Source: Cesiribacter sp. SM1
GTDB lineage: Bacteria; Bacteroidota; Bacteroidia; Cytophagales; Cyclobacteriaceae
Length of the DNA stretch: 64,000 nt
NCBI RefSeq assembly: GCF_020178975.1
Contig: NZ_JAHXBU010000091.1
Location: 1-64,000, forward strand
Reading direction: 5' to 3'
In this document: piece after piece, positions 9,611 to 19,058 of the stretch
How positions within the stretch are numbered: the first letter of the stretch is position 1
Layout: each line of letters begins with the position of its first letter
The notes under the pieces: model-generated
Seen by the model: only the letters and a program-made list of their open reading frames with translations
The model's database searches: none
Told to the model about the DNA's origin: nothing
Made by a program: the position numbers and the translations under genes

Positions 9611-11779
9611 ATGATAAAGCTAAGCCGACTCTTTTTTGCACCCCTCCTACTGCTTTTACTGGCAACCGGCTTTCCTTGCCGGGCCGAAGACGGGTACAGA
9701 CTCTGGCTGCGGTATGATCAGATTCAGGATGCAGGCAGCTTAAAAAACTACCGGCAATCCATCAAAGAAATTGTACTGCAGGCTAACTCTCCAGTTACAG
9801 AGGCTGCGGGACAGGAATTGAGCCGGGGACTAGGAGGCCTGTTAGGCACTGCCGTACCAATAACACAAAAGCTTAGCCAGCAAGGGGCAGTTGTTGCAGG
9901 TACTCCTGCTAACTCCCCTCTGATTGCCTCACTTAAACTAGGGGATAAATTAAGCAGCCTGGGAGATGAAGGTTACCTGCTCTTGAGCACCAGGCTGCAG
10001 GGCAAAAATGTTACTGTGATAGCTGCCAACACAGATACCGGGGTACTGTATGGTGCTTTTCATTTGCTGCGGCTCCTGCAAACCCAACAGGATATAAAGA
10101 ACCTTTCACTTAGCAGCTCACCTAAGGTGCAGCATCGCATCCTTAACCACTGGGATAACCTGGATCGCACCGTAGAGCGTGGTTATGCAGGTTTTTCGCT
10201 CTGGGACTGGCACAAATTACCCGATTATAAAGATCCGCGTTATGTGGATTACGCACGTGCCAATGCATCAATAGGCATAAACGGAACCGTACTTACCAAT
10301 GTAAATGCCAATGCACTGGTGCTTACCGAAGACTACCTCAAAAAAGTAGCTGCCCTGGCCGATGTTTTCAGGCCATGGGGTTTAAAAGTGTACCTAACCG
10401 CCCGTTTTAGCGCTCCTGTTGAAATTGGGGGCTTAGAAACCGCAGATCCCCTTGACCCTAAGGTACAGGCCTGGTGGACAGATAAGGTGAGCGAAATTTA
10501 CCGTCATGTTCCTGATTTTGGAGGTTTTCTGGTGAAGGCTAATTCCGAAGGCCAGCCTGGCCCCCAAAACTATGGCAGAACCCATGCCGATGGTGCCAAC
10601 ATGATGGCCGATGCACTGGCCCCACATGGCGGCATTGTGATGTGGCGTGCATTTGTATATGATAACGAAGTGCCGGACGATCGCCACAAGCAGGCCTATA
10701 ATGAATTTAAACCGCTGGATGGCACCTTCCGTAAAAATGTAATGGTGCAGGTAAAAAACGGTGCTATTGATTTTCAGCCACGGGAACCCTTCCATCCCCT
10801 TTTTGGCGCCATGCCGCAAACACCGCTGATGATGGAGTTTCAGATCACCCAGGAGTACCTGGGGCTGGCCACCAACCTGGCATACCTGGCGCCACTCTTC
10901 AAAGAAACGCTTGATTCAGATACATACGCCAAAGGCGAAGGATCTACCGTAGCCAAAGTAGTGGATGGCAGCCTGCACAACCACCAGCTAACAGGCATGG
11001 CAGGGGTTTCCAACATTGGAAACGACCGTAACTGGACGGGTCATCCCCTTGGACAGGCCAACTGGTACTCCTTTGGCCGCCTGGCCTGGGATCACAGCCT
11101 GTCTTCAGCAAAGATACTGGATGAATGGACACGCATGACCTTCTCTAACCAGCAACAGGTAATCGGGCCTGTAAAAGAGGTAATGCTGGATTCACGCGAG
11201 GCTGTGGTAAATTACATGACGCCCCTGGGGTTGCACCACATCATGGGCTGGAGCCACCACTGGGGCCCTGCGCCCTGGATCAAAGACAAACATAGGGCAG
11301 ACTGGACCTCGGTTTACTACCACCGTGCCGATGAGCAGGGCATTGGCTTTGACCGCACCGCTACCGGCAGCAATGCTGTAGCGCAATACTTTCCTCCTGT
11401 GGCGGAAAAATTCGGCTCACTCGAGAAGTGTCCCGAAAAATTCCTGCTCTGGTTCCATCATGTGCCATGGAACTACCGCCTGCAGTCTGGCAGAATCCTT
11501 TGGGATGAACTTGCGTTGAAGTATCAGAGTGGTGTAGACAGTGTACGCCAGATGCAGAAAACCTGGAATACCCTGGAGGGAGAGATAGACCCGGAGCGAT
11601 TTGCCCATGTAAAGGCATTTCTGGCTATACAGGAAAAAGAAGCCAGGTGGTGGCGCGATGCCTGCCTGCTGTACTTCCAGACTTTCTCAAAAAGGCCACT
11701 ACCAGAAGGTGTGGAAAAACCCGAGCACACTCTGGAGTTTTACATGAAACAGGATGCGAAGTTTGTACCTGGCATCTGA
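9611..11779 (+). CDS. aguA: GH67 alpha-glucuronidase
   Basis: This 722-residue exported enzyme removes (4-O-methyl-)glucuronic acid from the terminal xylose of xylo-oligosaccharides. A signal peptide occupies about residues 1-26 ([19 protein letters not shown]). The GH67 catalytic core is clear. [11 protein letters not shown] carries the expected proton donor at Glu313, and [12 protein letters not shown] has Asp387. ITQEYLG has Glu415. The spacings match the Glu/Asp/Glu triad of characterised GH67 enzymes. Other family features are [18 protein letters not shown] and MGWSHHWGP. It follows the lacI-type gene after 129 bases and precedes the SDR gene by 27 bases, so the SDR and GH10 genes probably share its transcript. 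GH67 enzymes are specific for terminal substitutions, so a GH10 xylanase partner fits. Confidence 0.95.
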   Translation: MIKLSRLFFAPLLLLLLATGFPCRAEDGYRLWLRYDQIQDAGSLKNYRQSIKEIVLQANSPVTEAAGQELSRGLGGLLGTAVPITQKLSQQGAVVAGTPANSPLIASLKLGDKLSSLGDEGYLLLSTRLQGKNVTVIAANTDTGVLYGAFHLLRLLQTQQDIKNLSLSSSPKVQHRILNHWDNLDRTVERGYAGFSLWDWHKLPDYKDPRYVDYARANASIGINGTVLTNVNANALVLTEDYLKKVAALADVFRPWGLKVYLTARFSAPVEIGGLETADPLDPKVQAWWTDKVSEIYRHVPDFGGFLVKANSEGQPGPQNYGRTHADGANMMADALAPHGGIVMWRAFVYDNEVPDDRHKQAYNEFKPLDGTFRKNVMVQVKNGAIDFQPREPFHPLFGAMPQTPLMMEFQITQEYLGLATNLAYLAPLFKETLDSDTYAKGEGSTVAKVVDGSLHNHQLTGMAGVSNIGNDRNWTGHPLGQANWYSFGRLAWDHSLSSAKILDEWTRMTFSNQQQVIGPVKEVMLDSREAVVNYMTPLGLHHIMGWSHHWGPAPWIKDKHRADWTSVYYHRADEQGIGFDRTATGSNAVAQYFPPVAEKFGSLEKCPEKFLLWFHHVPWNYRLQSGRILWDELALKYQSGVDSVRQMQKTWNTLEGEIDPERFAHVKAFLAIQEKEARWWRDACLLYFQTFSKRPLPEGVEKPEHTLEFYMKQDAKFVPGI

Positions 11780-11806
11780 TAATTAAACAATCTAAAGCGT
11801 AAAGTC

Positions 11807-12553
11807 TTGAATTCCGATCAAAAAGTAGCCATAGTAACCGGAGGTGCCTCTGGATTGGGATATGCCATAGCGGAAAAATTTGTTAAGAATAACATCCGCA
11901 CCATTATTGTGGGCCGCAACGAACAAAAACTGCAGGCTGCCAAAGAGCAGTTTGGCGAAAACTGTTCCTATGAAAGCTTTGACCTCACCAGCCTGGAGCA
12001 GATACCTGCCTTTGTGGAACGTATCCACGACCGCTATGGCAGGATTGATATCCTGGTGAACAATGCAGGCATAAACCAGAAGAAGCCATTCACAGAAGTT
12101 ACCGATCAGGATTTTGAACGTATTATCCTTACCAATCTCACTGCGGTTTTCAGCCTAAGCCGAGAGGTAGCAAAAGTAATGCTGGCACAAAAAAGCGGTG
12201 CTATTGTAAACATCAGCTCCATGGCCTCACAATATGGCATCCCTAAAGTGGTGGCCTATACTGCTTCAAAATCTGCCATCGAGGGCATAACCCGCTCCAT
12301 GGCTGTAGACCTGTCGCCCGGTGGCATCAGGGTTAACTGCGTGGCTCCCGGCTTCATTGCAACCGATATGTCGGCCAAGGCATTAGACAGTGACCCTGAA
12401 CGTAAAAATAAAGTACTCTCCAGAACCCCAATGGGTAAACTGGGGGTACCCGCCGATGTGGCAGAAGCCGTTTACTACCTTGCCAGCGATGCTGCCAGTT
12501 ATGTTACTGGCACCATTCTAAAAGTTGACGGCGGCAACGCAATTGGTTTTTAA
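11807..12553 (+). CDS. SDR-family oxidoreductase, possible fructuronate reductase
   Basis: This 248-residue classical short-chain dehydrogenase is cytoplasmic. It has the NAD(P)-binding motif TGGASGLG near the N-terminus, NNAG, the catalytic Ser in ISSMASQYG, YTASK (Tyr/Lys pair), the PGFIATDM loop and the C-terminal DGGNAIGF typical of KduD/gluconate-dehydrogenase-like members. No in-frame ATG exists before a stop, so a TTG at 11807 appears to be the start. It lies between GH67 and GH10 genes and close to uxuA. The missing step between glucuronate and UxuA substrate is fructuronate to mannonate, so a UxuB-like role is a reasonable inference. A 2-keto-3-deoxygluconate or sugar dehydrogenase remains possible. 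Confidence 0.85.
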   Translation: MNSDQKVAIVTGGASGLGYAIAEKFVKNNIRTIIVGRNEQKLQAAKEQFGENCSYESFDLTSLEQIPAFVERIHDRYGRIDILVNNAGINQKKPFTEVTDQDFERIILTNLTAVFSLSREVAKVMLAQKSGAIVNISSMASQYGIPKVVAYTASKSAIEGITRSMAVDLSPGGIRVNCVAPGFIATDMSAKALDSDPERKNKVLSRTPMGKLGVPADVAEAVYYLASDAASYVTGTILKVDGGNAIGF

Positions 12554-12567
12554 TCTACTGAAACAGC

Positions 12568-13734
12568 ATGAATTTACTGTACAAAAAAAGCTTTTTACCA
12601 GCACTGGCCGTTGCCCTGCTGGCAGCCTCCTGTGCCGGTTCCGGTCCGGAAAAAACGCCTGAGCAGAACACTGCAGGCAACAGCCAGCCTACTACACTCA
12701 AAGAGGCTTTCAAGGATGATTTTTATATAGGTGCAGCCCTGAATGCCGGCCAGGTAATGGGTCGTGATGAAAAGGCGGCGGAGCTGGTAAAAGAACAGTT
12801 CAACACCATCAGCCCGGAAAATGTACTGAAGTGGGGACCCATCAATCCAAGGCCGGGTGTATACAACTTTGAACCTGCCGATGCCTATGTTGAATTTGGC
12901 GAAAAGAATAATATGTTCACGGTAGGACATACGCTGGTGTGGCATTCGCAGGCACCAGACTGGATTTTTGAAGGCGCAAACGGACAGCCCGCCAGCAGAG
13001 ATACCCTGCTGCAGCGAATGGAAAACCATATCAAAACAATTGCGGGACGTTATGAAGGCCGGATTGATGGTTGGGATGTAGTAAATGAGGCCCTGGAAGA
13101 TGATGGCAGTATGCGTAAGAGCAAGTGGCTTACCCTTGCAGGCGAAGACTTCATTGAAAAAGCTTTTCAGTATGCCAGAGTTGCCGATCCTGAAGCCGAG
13201 CTCTATTACAACGACTACAGCCTCTGGAAGCCTGAAAAGCGCGATGGGGCCGTTCGCCTGGTAAAAGGCCTGCTGGACAAAGGCATAAAGGTAGATGGTA
13301 TTGGCATGCAGGGACACTATGGCATTGATTATCCCACTATTGACCAGATTGAAGCCAGCATAGAAGCCTTTGCTGCTTTAGGGGTAAAAGTAATGGTAAC
13401 AGAGCTAGATATTGACCTGCTGCCGAACCCAACCGGCAGACAGGGCGCCGACATTGTACACACCGTTGAGGCGCGTGAAGGCTTTAACCCTTATGCAGAG
13501 GGCTTGCCTGATTCTGTACAGCAGAAATTAAGCAAGCGCTATGCCGATATATTCGCCCTCTTCCATAAGCACCGCGACAAGATTAGCCGCGTTACCTTCT
13601 GGGGCGTGGCAGATCATCATTCCTGGCTCAACAACTGGCCAATGCCCGGCCGTACCAGCTACCCCATGGTATTTGACCGCAACTATCAGCCTAAGCCTGC
13701 TTTCGAGGCAATTGTAGAAGCTGCCAGTAAATAG
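12568..13734 (+). CDS. GH10 endo-1,4-beta-xylanase lipoprotein
   Basis: This 388-residue lipoprotein cuts the xylan backbone. The N-terminus has a hydrophobic stretch ending in LAASC, so Cys23 is the predicted lipid anchor and the enzyme probably sits on the outer membrane. A Ser/Pro/Thr-rich linker to about residue 45 precedes the GH10 barrel. The acid/base Glu174 lies in WDVVNEAL and the nucleophile Glu279 in VTELDID, 105 residues apart as usual. SPENVLKWGPINP and VGHTLVWHSQ are further substrate-site motifs. It starts 14 bases after the SDR stop and ends just before a strong terminator, so it closes the plus-strand operon. It has no visible carbohydrate-binding module. Confidence 0.96.
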   Translation: MNLLYKKSFLPALAVALLAASCAGSGPEKTPEQNTAGNSQPTTLKEAFKDDFYIGAALNAGQVMGRDEKAAELVKEQFNTISPENVLKWGPINPRPGVYNFEPADAYVEFGEKNNMFTVGHTLVWHSQAPDWIFEGANGQPASRDTLLQRMENHIKTIAGRYEGRIDGWDVVNEALEDDGSMRKSKWLTLAGEDFIEKAFQYARVADPEAELYYNDYSLWKPEKRDGAVRLVKGLLDKGIKVDGIGMQGHYGIDYPTIDQIEASIEAFAALGVKVMVTELDIDLLPNPTGRQGADIVHTVEAREGFNPYAEGLPDSVQQKLSKRYADIFALFHKHRDKISRVTFWGVADHHSWLNNWPMPGRTSYPMVFDRNYQPKPAFEAIVEAASK

Positions 13735-13762
13735 TTCATCTCTCCCCCGCATATAAATCAAT

Positions 13763-13797
13763 AAAAGCGCCCCTGCAACAAGGGCGCTTTTTATTTT
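13763..13797 (+). terminator. Terminator after GH10, probably bidirectional
   Basis: The inverted repeat AAAAGCGCCCT / AGGGCGCTTTT with a short loop is followed by a T-rich run. The A-run on the other side gives a matching T-run on the minus strand, so it can also end uxuA transcripts coming from the right. Confidence 0.85.
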
Positions 13798-13835
13798 TGA
13801 TTTCCTGCTTCTATAAAAAAGTATAAAGCAGCATT

Positions 13836-15029
13836 CTAGTCCAGCGAAAGAGCCTTGCGAATGCCTAATTCCAGCCCTCTCAACTCGGCAAGGCCGCGTA
13901 GCCTGCCAATGGCAGAATAGCCCGGAATGCTTTTTCTGCGCAGGTCGTGCAGCATCTGGTGGCCATGGTCGGGGCGCATGGGCATGCGCAGATCCTTCCT
14001 GCCAGCTTTTTTCCGCTTTTGCTGCTCTTCCAGCAGGGCTTTCATTACCGCATACATGTCTACATCGCCAGTCAGGTGTTCCGATTCCACAAAGCTGCCG
14101 TCTTCGTCGCGGCGGGTAGCCCTAAGGTGAATAAAGTTAATGCGGCCAGCCAGGCGCCGGGCCATTCCCGGCAGGTCGTTATCTGCACGCACACCAAATG
14201 AGCCGGTACAAAAGCAAAGTCCGTTGTTAGGGCTGTCTACTGCCTGTAAAATATACTCTGCATCTGCTTCGGTAGATACTACCCGGGGCAGACCCAGGAT
14301 CGGGAACGGCGGATCATCGGGGTGTATAGCCATGAGAATACCTGCTTCTTCGGCAACAGGAATGATCTGCGACAGGAAGTATGCCAGGTTTTCTTTAAGG
14401 CCTGCAGCATCCAGCCCTTTGTAAGTATCCAGCACTGCCCGCAGCTGGTCCAAATTGGTATAATCTACCCCTACACCCGGAAAACCTGCTACAATGGTGG
14501 TTGTGAGCCGCTGGATCTGCTCTTTCGACAGCTTCTCAACAATCTGCTTTGCTTTTTGCTGCTGGGCGGGTGTATAGTTAGCTTCTGCTCCCTCCCTCTT
14601 CAGGATGTAGAGTTCAAAAGCGGCAAATTCATTGATATCGAAGCGTAGAGCCGTAGCCCTGTCGGGCATTACATAAGCATGATCAGTCCTGGTGGCATCC
14701 AGCCCCGGCATAAAGTTATAGCAAACGGTATCGATACCACATTGCCCCAGGTTACGCAGGCTTTGCTTGTAGTTCTCGATGTATTCCTGGTAGCGGCCTG
14801 TTCTGGTTTTGATATCCTCATGCACGGGCACACTTTCAGCCACCGACCAGCTCATGCCCACATGTTCAATCTCCTGCTTTCTGGCCAGGATTTCCTCTAC
14901 CGTCCAAACTACACCGGGAGGCAGGTGGTGGAGGGCTGTAACTATTCCCGTAGCCCCGGCCTGTTTACAATCCCAAAGACTAACAGGATCGTGAGGGCCA
15001 TACCAACGCCAGGTTTGCTCTAAACTCAT
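13836..15029 (-). CDS. uxuA: Mannonate dehydratase
   Basis: This 397-residue cytoplasmic enzyme dehydrates D-mannonate to 2-keto-3-deoxy-D-gluconate in glucuronate catabolism. It starts [20 protein letters not shown], followed by [18 protein letters not shown], both signatures of the UxuA family. Downstream are [38 protein letters not shown] and a C-terminal [12 protein letters not shown], which include the His/Asp metal ligands of this TIM-barrel metalloenzyme. The length is typical. It converges on the GH10 gene and shares its terminator. The upstream partner glucuronate isomerase (UxaC) is not in the window. An AraC regulator is encoded upstream in the same direction, about 290 bases away. 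Confidence 0.96.
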   Translation of the reverse strand: MSLEQTWRWYGPHDPVSLWDCKQAGATGIVTALHHLPPGVVWTVEEILARKQEIEHVGMSWSVAESVPVHEDIKTRTGRYQEYIENYKQSLRNLGQCGIDTVCYNFMPGLDATRTDHAYVMPDRATALRFDINEFAAFELYILKREGAEANYTPAQQQKAKQIVEKLSKEQIQRLTTTIVAGFPGVGVDYTNLDQLRAVLDTYKGLDAAGLKENLAYFLSQIIPVAEEAGILMAIHPDDPPFPILGLPRVVSTEADAEYILQAVDSPNNGLCFCTGSFGVRADNDLPGMARRLAGRINFIHLRATRRDEDGSFVESEHLTGDVDMYAVMKALLEEQQKRKKAGRKDLRMPMRPDHGHQMLHDLRRKSIPGYSAIGRLRGLAELRGLELGIRKALSLD

Positions 15030-15319
15030 AAGCTATGTTATTAAAAATGCTATTAAGAAAAATATATTCTGATTAGTGATAATCGGCCACGCCAGTTTAG
15101 TAAAACATATTACTGTACTGGTGGAAACAGCGAACAATATCAGGACTGCAGTTTGCTGTAGATCAGAGTGCTGCAACTGCTATACAAAAATATTAAACGT
15201 GCCTGTTTTTTCATGCATGTGCAGGCACTGATGCTGCAGTTTTTGACATGAAAATTCAGAACTGGCTTTACCTAAACCCACACCACTTATCCCCGCCAAC
15301 AAAACACAGCCAGCAAGAT
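15030..15319. other. Intergenic region upstream of uxuA
   Basis: These 290 bases between the AraC stop and the uxuA start hold no credible gene. No copy of the LacI-type palindrome is visible. A direct AraC half-site pattern could not be recognised. Confidence 0.4.
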
Positions 15320-16180
15320 TTATGACGCTACATTTCTGGCTGCGAAAATTTTCCGATAGGTAGAAGGTGTTGTTTGCTTTACCTTGCGAAACTGTTTGTT
15401 GAAGTTAGCAAGCGTATTATAACCGCTTTCGTAGCAGATGTTGATCACACTCATATCGGTATCGATCAAGAGTTTACAGGCATAGCCTACCCTTACCTCA
15501 TTCAGAAAATCGATATAGGTTTTCTTGGTGCTCTTTTTAAAGTAACTGCAAAAGGCCTGCACACTCATGCCTGCAATGCCTGCCACCTCTGCAAGGGTAA
15601 CCCGCTGCCGAAAAGACTCTATGGTATAGCGGAAAACATTATCAATGCGCTCCTTATCCTTTGGATTGGCCAGCTTAACCTCCTGGGTAGAAAGGGTAAC
15701 GTACTCTTTCTTTTCATTGATCAGCTGCAGGCATTCAAACAACTTAATAAATCGCTTAAATCCCTTCAGGTGCTCCAGGTCCCTGATGCGCTGCTTCAGC
15801 AGGTATTTAGTTTCACCATACAGCTGCAGCCCCTGTAATGAAATCTCAAACAGCTCTTTAATTTCCCTGAACTCGGGAAGGCTAATAAACTCCTGCCCCC
15901 ACAGATCTTCCCTGAACTGCACCACCACTGCACTGGTGATCATATTTTCACGCCTTTTCTGAAAGGTATGCGGTACATTTTTACCAATAAAAAAGATGTC
16001 ATCTGGCTGAAATTCTCCGGCATAATTTCCAATAAAACTTAAGCCATCGCCGCGGGTAAACAGGATGAGCTCAAGCTCTACATGCTGATGCCAGGGCACC
16101 TCAAAATTCGGGGTTTGAAATGTTTTGGTGACAAAAGAAGTATCTTCAGTAAAGGGTAGTTTTTCTATCAGTGGTTTCAT
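15320..16180 (-). CDS. AraC-family transcriptional regulator
   Basis: This 286-residue protein combines an N-terminal cupin-like sensor with a C-terminal AraC/XylS DNA-binding domain. The sensor contains WHQHVELELILFTRGDG and a GEFQPDDIFFIGKNVPHTF segment. The DNA-binding part has a first helix-turn-helix (VTLAEVAGIAGMSVQAFCSYFKK) and a second ending in SGYNTLANFNKQFRKVKQTTPSTYR. It resembles regulators that bind free sugars or uronates. It lies upstream of uxuA in the same orientation, so it may control uxuA or a gene outside the locus. Position is the only evidence for its target. Confidence 0.93.
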   Translation of the reverse strand: MKPLIEKLPFTEDTSFVTKTFQTPNFEVPWHQHVELELILFTRGDGLSFIGNYAGEFQPDDIFFIGKNVPHTFQKRRENMITSAVVVQFREDLWGQEFISLPEFREIKELFEISLQGLQLYGETKYLLKQRIRDLEHLKGFKRFIKLFECLQLINEKKEYVTLSTQEVKLANPKDKERIDNVFRYTIESFRQRVTLAEVAGIAGMSVQAFCSYFKKSTKKTYIDFLNEVRVGYACKLLIDTDMSVINICYESGYNTLANFNKQFRKVKQTTPSTYRKIFAARNVAS

Positions 16181-16298
16181 GCAGCAAAGGGCTAAACCCG
16201 TTCTATAAATTTGCTAAAAAATAGCTGCTTTTTCAAGTAAAAAAACAAATAGCTGCCGGTCTGAATAAAAGCTGCCCTGCTCCTGCTTTACTTCATCC

Positions 16299-16673
16299 CT
16301 ACAGTACATGCCGGCTTAATACCTGGTAAACTTCCTTCAGGTCGTTGTCTTTCCTGAATTCCTTCACCAGTGGCTGATCCATGCCCCTGATCCAGATTTT
16401 CAGCTCGGAGTCTACCTCAAAAGTACCCGCAGTTTCAATTGAATAAAAAGCTATGCTGCGGTAGGGAATACAGAGGTACTCTGCCTTTCTGCCGGTAAAC
16501 CCCTGCTGATCTACCACAATCAGTCTTTTATCGGTGAATACAAAGAAGTCCCGAACGCTTTGGTAAGCATACTGCAGGATTTCTCCCTCAATAAGCATAT
16601 GCCCGAATTTGCGCATGATCTCATCGGGATTCATTTTACTGCTGGTTCCAAGAATTGCATTGAATAAGCCCAT
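16299..16673 (-). CDS. Small PH-domain protein (bacterial PH, YokE-like)
   Basis: This 124-residue protein is almost entirely one bacterial pleckstrin-homology-like domain. A short amphipathic N-terminus (MGLFNAILGTSSK) precedes the beta-barrel segments GEILQYAYQSVRDFFVFTDKR, LCIPYRSIAFYSIET and FEVDSELKIWIRG. The phrase FVFTDKRLIVVD with a following Gly-Lys stretch is typical of bPH domains. No signal peptide or membrane segment is seen, so it is cytoplasmic or peripheral at the membrane. Members are often stress-related, but no function is known for this one. It stands alone between the AraC gene and the divergent CBS-HEPN gene. Confidence 0.75.
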   Translation of the reverse strand: MGLFNAILGTSSKMNPDEIMRKFGHMLIEGEILQYAYQSVRDFFVFTDKRLIVVDQQGFTGRKAEYLCIPYRSIAFYSIETAGTFEVDSELKIWIRGMDQPLVKEFRKDNDLKEVYQVLSRHVL

Positions 16674-16932
16674 TGGTTCCTGATGTTTTGGTTTGTAACA
16701 TCTAACGTAGCCCTGCCCCTACAGGGTTTTGTGTTATGTTGAATCTGCATAAACTTTACGTATCAGACAAGAGATAAAAAAACACCTATCAAGCCACAAT
16801 ATCAAGAACACAGCCGGCGGATAGCCACTGCTATAAACACGGCTAAAGCCCTGGTGTAAATAGCAGGCAGCTCCTGTTTGAATCCGGGCGAATGATGTTA
16901 GTTTTGTAGTTCACCCTAAAACTACACTGCCC

Positions 16933-17781
16933 ATGCTTGATGATTTTCTGCACATCGACGACGGACATACCCTTATAACTGCTGCCACGGTTGGTGTTGG
17001 CCTGGAGGACTGGATTAGCCTGGAAACAGAAACAGCCAGCACAGAAGCAGGCCTGCAGCTGATGCGGCAGTACCAGCTGGATGTAGTGCCCATTGTAGCC
17101 CCCGATGGTAATGCTTACGAATACTACAGCACCCTACAGCCCCGACAATACACAGAAGCCCGGAAATTTCCGATCAGCTATAAGGACACCCTGCCCTCCA
17201 ATACACATATCAAGGATGTGATCAGGTCTTTTATCCTCAACAAAAGAAGCTTTTACTTTTTACGAAACCGGGGCGAGATCTGCGGCATCATTACCCTGGC
17301 CGATCTCAACAACAGGCAGGTAAAAACCTACCTCTATGGTCTGCTGTGCGACCTGGAGACCGACATCAGCCTGTTTGTAAAAAAGAGTATACCGGAGCAG
17401 GATGTGGTAGATTACCTGGAGGAGGCCGCCTCAGCCGGCTCCGACCATAAACGCCGTAAAGGTGCTGAAGTGCTAAGCCGCTACTACCGCGATGCGGAAG
17501 ATGATATGCGGATACATATTACAGAATACCTCTACCTCTCCCATTACTTTTACCTGATTGAAGACAAAGGGCTGTTCGACAGACCCCTGAAGTACAACCA
17601 GCAGCACTGGAAGGATATCTCCCGTGGTATTAACCAAATCAGGAACATAGTGGCTCATCCGGCACAGCCGCTTATTCAGCATCCGGGCGAACTGCAGCAG
17701 GTATGGGAGCAGCTGGAGTCTATCTATGATCTCGATTTTCGCCTGCGCCACTGGAGCAGCACCCAGCTAAAACAGGTTTAG
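16933..17781 (+). CDS. CBS-domain protein with C-terminal HEPN-like domain
   Basis: This 282-residue cytoplasmic protein has two parts. Residues about 25-130 look like a CBS pair: TASTEAGLQLMRQYQLDVVPIV, then NTHIKDVIRSFILNKRSFYFL with GIITLADLNNRQV. CBS pairs usually bind adenine nucleotides. Residues about 135-265 are all-helical and contain the motif Arg237-Asn-x-x-x-His242 in INQIRNIVAHP, which is the Rx4-6H signature of HEPN RNases. The RNIVAHP wording is common in HEPN and Swt1-like families. I infer a nucleotide-controlled RNA-binding or RNA-cutting protein. No antitoxin-like partner (such as MNT) is adjacent. It overlaps the convergent histidine kinase gene by four bases. The HEPN call rests on the motif and predicted helices, not on a search. 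Confidence 0.72.
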   Translation: MLDDFLHIDDGHTLITAATVGVGLEDWISLETETASTEAGLQLMRQYQLDVVPIVAPDGNAYEYYSTLQPRQYTEARKFPISYKDTLPSNTHIKDVIRSFILNKRSFYFLRNRGEICGIITLADLNNRQVKTYLYGLLCDLETDISLFVKKSIPEQDVVDYLEEAASAGSDHKRRKGAEVLSRYYRDAEDDMRIHITEYLYLSHYFYLIEDKGLFDRPLKYNQQHWKDISRGINQIRNIVAHPAQPLIQHPGELQQVWEQLESIYDLDFRLRHWSSTQLKQV

Positions 17782-19058
17782 CGCCAGCCTATCCAGAATT
17801 CGGTAAGGCCACTGGGAAGGGTTTGCAGGGAAAAGGGAAAGCCGTGGTTGCGCAATATTTCGCGCACCAGCATAAGGCCAATGCCCTGCCCCTGCGGCTT
17901 GGTGCTGTAAAAAGGTGTAAAGAGCTTTTTCTGCACCTCTGCCGGAATGCCGGGACCATCATTTAACACCCGCAGCCCTTCAGCCTCCAGCTTAAGCAGT
18001 ACGCACCCTCCTTTACCGGCAGATTCCAGGGCATTCTTGATTACGTTTACCAGCACCTGCTCAAACTGCTCCCTGTCCATCAGCACGCGCACTGCCTGCT
18101 CCGGAACCTCCAGGGACAGCTCCACGCCCCACTTTTGCGCCTGCGATTCCATAAAGCGCTGCATATACTGCAACAGCTCCGCCACTGAAACAAGCTCTTT
18201 TTTAGGAGCCGGTATTTTTACCACATCGGCAAAATTGCCCATAAAACGCGACAGGCGGAGGTTGCGGTTCATGGCCACACTAATAGCTTCCTTATAGTCC
18301 TCGTCGATGGTATCGAGGCTGGCCATGCTCTGCAGGATGGAATTGACTGCCCCAATGGAATTGTTTACCTCATGCGACATCATCCTGATGACCTTATCGT
18401 AAGCGCCTTTTTCGGTGCGAAGGATTTCTTCGGTAAGCTCCTCCAGCATGATAAACTGCCGTTCAAAGCCCCGATCGATAAAGCGGGATTTAATGCAACG
18501 ATAAAACCGGTTACCGCGTGCCTGGATTACCTGTGCCTGATCGGGTGGCAGGGCTGTAAGTTCCTTACCGAAGGGAGCATCCAGTTCGGCAAGCGTAAGG
18601 CCCTGTAGCTTATGGGGCGACTGACGCAGGATACGCTCTGCAGCAGCATTGAGGGAGTACACCCGGCCATCCAGATCAAGCAGCAAAATGCCTGCCGGCG
18701 AAGCATTGATGAGTTTTTGCAGGAGGTAGTGCTGTTCGGTGAGGTGCATTCGTTCCATCCGCAGTTGTTCAATCATCTGGTTATATACATCAATAAGGGC
18801 ATCAAGCTCGCGCTGGCCCACCTTATTGAACTGAACTGAAAAATCTTTTTGCTTGAGGCTTTCGGCACCTGATGCCATGAGCTGTACCGGAACAATAAAA
18901 GCCCGGTACATGCGCCATGCAATATAGAGTGAGAAAAAAATAAGCAGTTCTGCTGCCAGAAACCAGAGTGGTTTATCCCGGAGCAGCAGTACACTAAGCA
19001 CTATAAAAACGCAATGCAGGCCTCCTACATAGAGAAAATACTTAATGGGTAGCCTCAT
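17778..19058 (-). CDS. NtrY-like membrane sensor histidine kinase
   Basis: This 426-residue kinase has two N-terminal membrane helices (about 6-26 and 30-48), a HAMP-like region (about 50-105), a PAS domain (about 110-200, with ASPAGILLLDLDGRVYSLN), the dimerisation/phosphoacceptor domain and the ATPase domain. The phosphoacceptor is His229 in MMSHEVNNS, a variant of the H-box. The ATPase has VLVNVIKNALESAGKGG, LNDGPGIPAEV and GQGIGLMLVREIL. Almost nothing is exposed outside the membrane, so it probably senses an intramembrane or cytoplasmic signal. It overlaps the response regulator gene by 17 bases, so the pair is translationally coupled. The neighbouring sigma-54-type efflux promoter suggests cell-envelope or toxic-compound sensing. 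Confidence 0.93.
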   Translation of the reverse strand: MRLPIKYFLYVGGLHCVFIVLSVLLLRDKPLWFLAAELLIFFSLYIAWRMYRAFIVPVQLMASGAESLKQKDFSVQFNKVGQRELDALIDVYNQMIEQLRMERMHLTEQHYLLQKLINASPAGILLLDLDGRVYSLNAAAERILRQSPHKLQGLTLAELDAPFGKELTALPPDQAQVIQARGNRFYRCIKSRFIDRGFERQFIMLEELTEEILRTEKGAYDKVIRMMSHEVNNSIGAVNSILQSMASLDTIDEDYKEAISVAMNRNLRLSRFMGNFADVVKIPAPKKELVSVAELLQYMQRFMESQAQKWGVELSLEVPEQAVRVLMDREQFEQVLVNVIKNALESAGKGGCVLLKLEAEGLRVLNDGPGIPAEVQKKLFTPFYSTKPQGQGIGLMLVREILRNHGFPFSLQTLPSGLTEFWIGWR

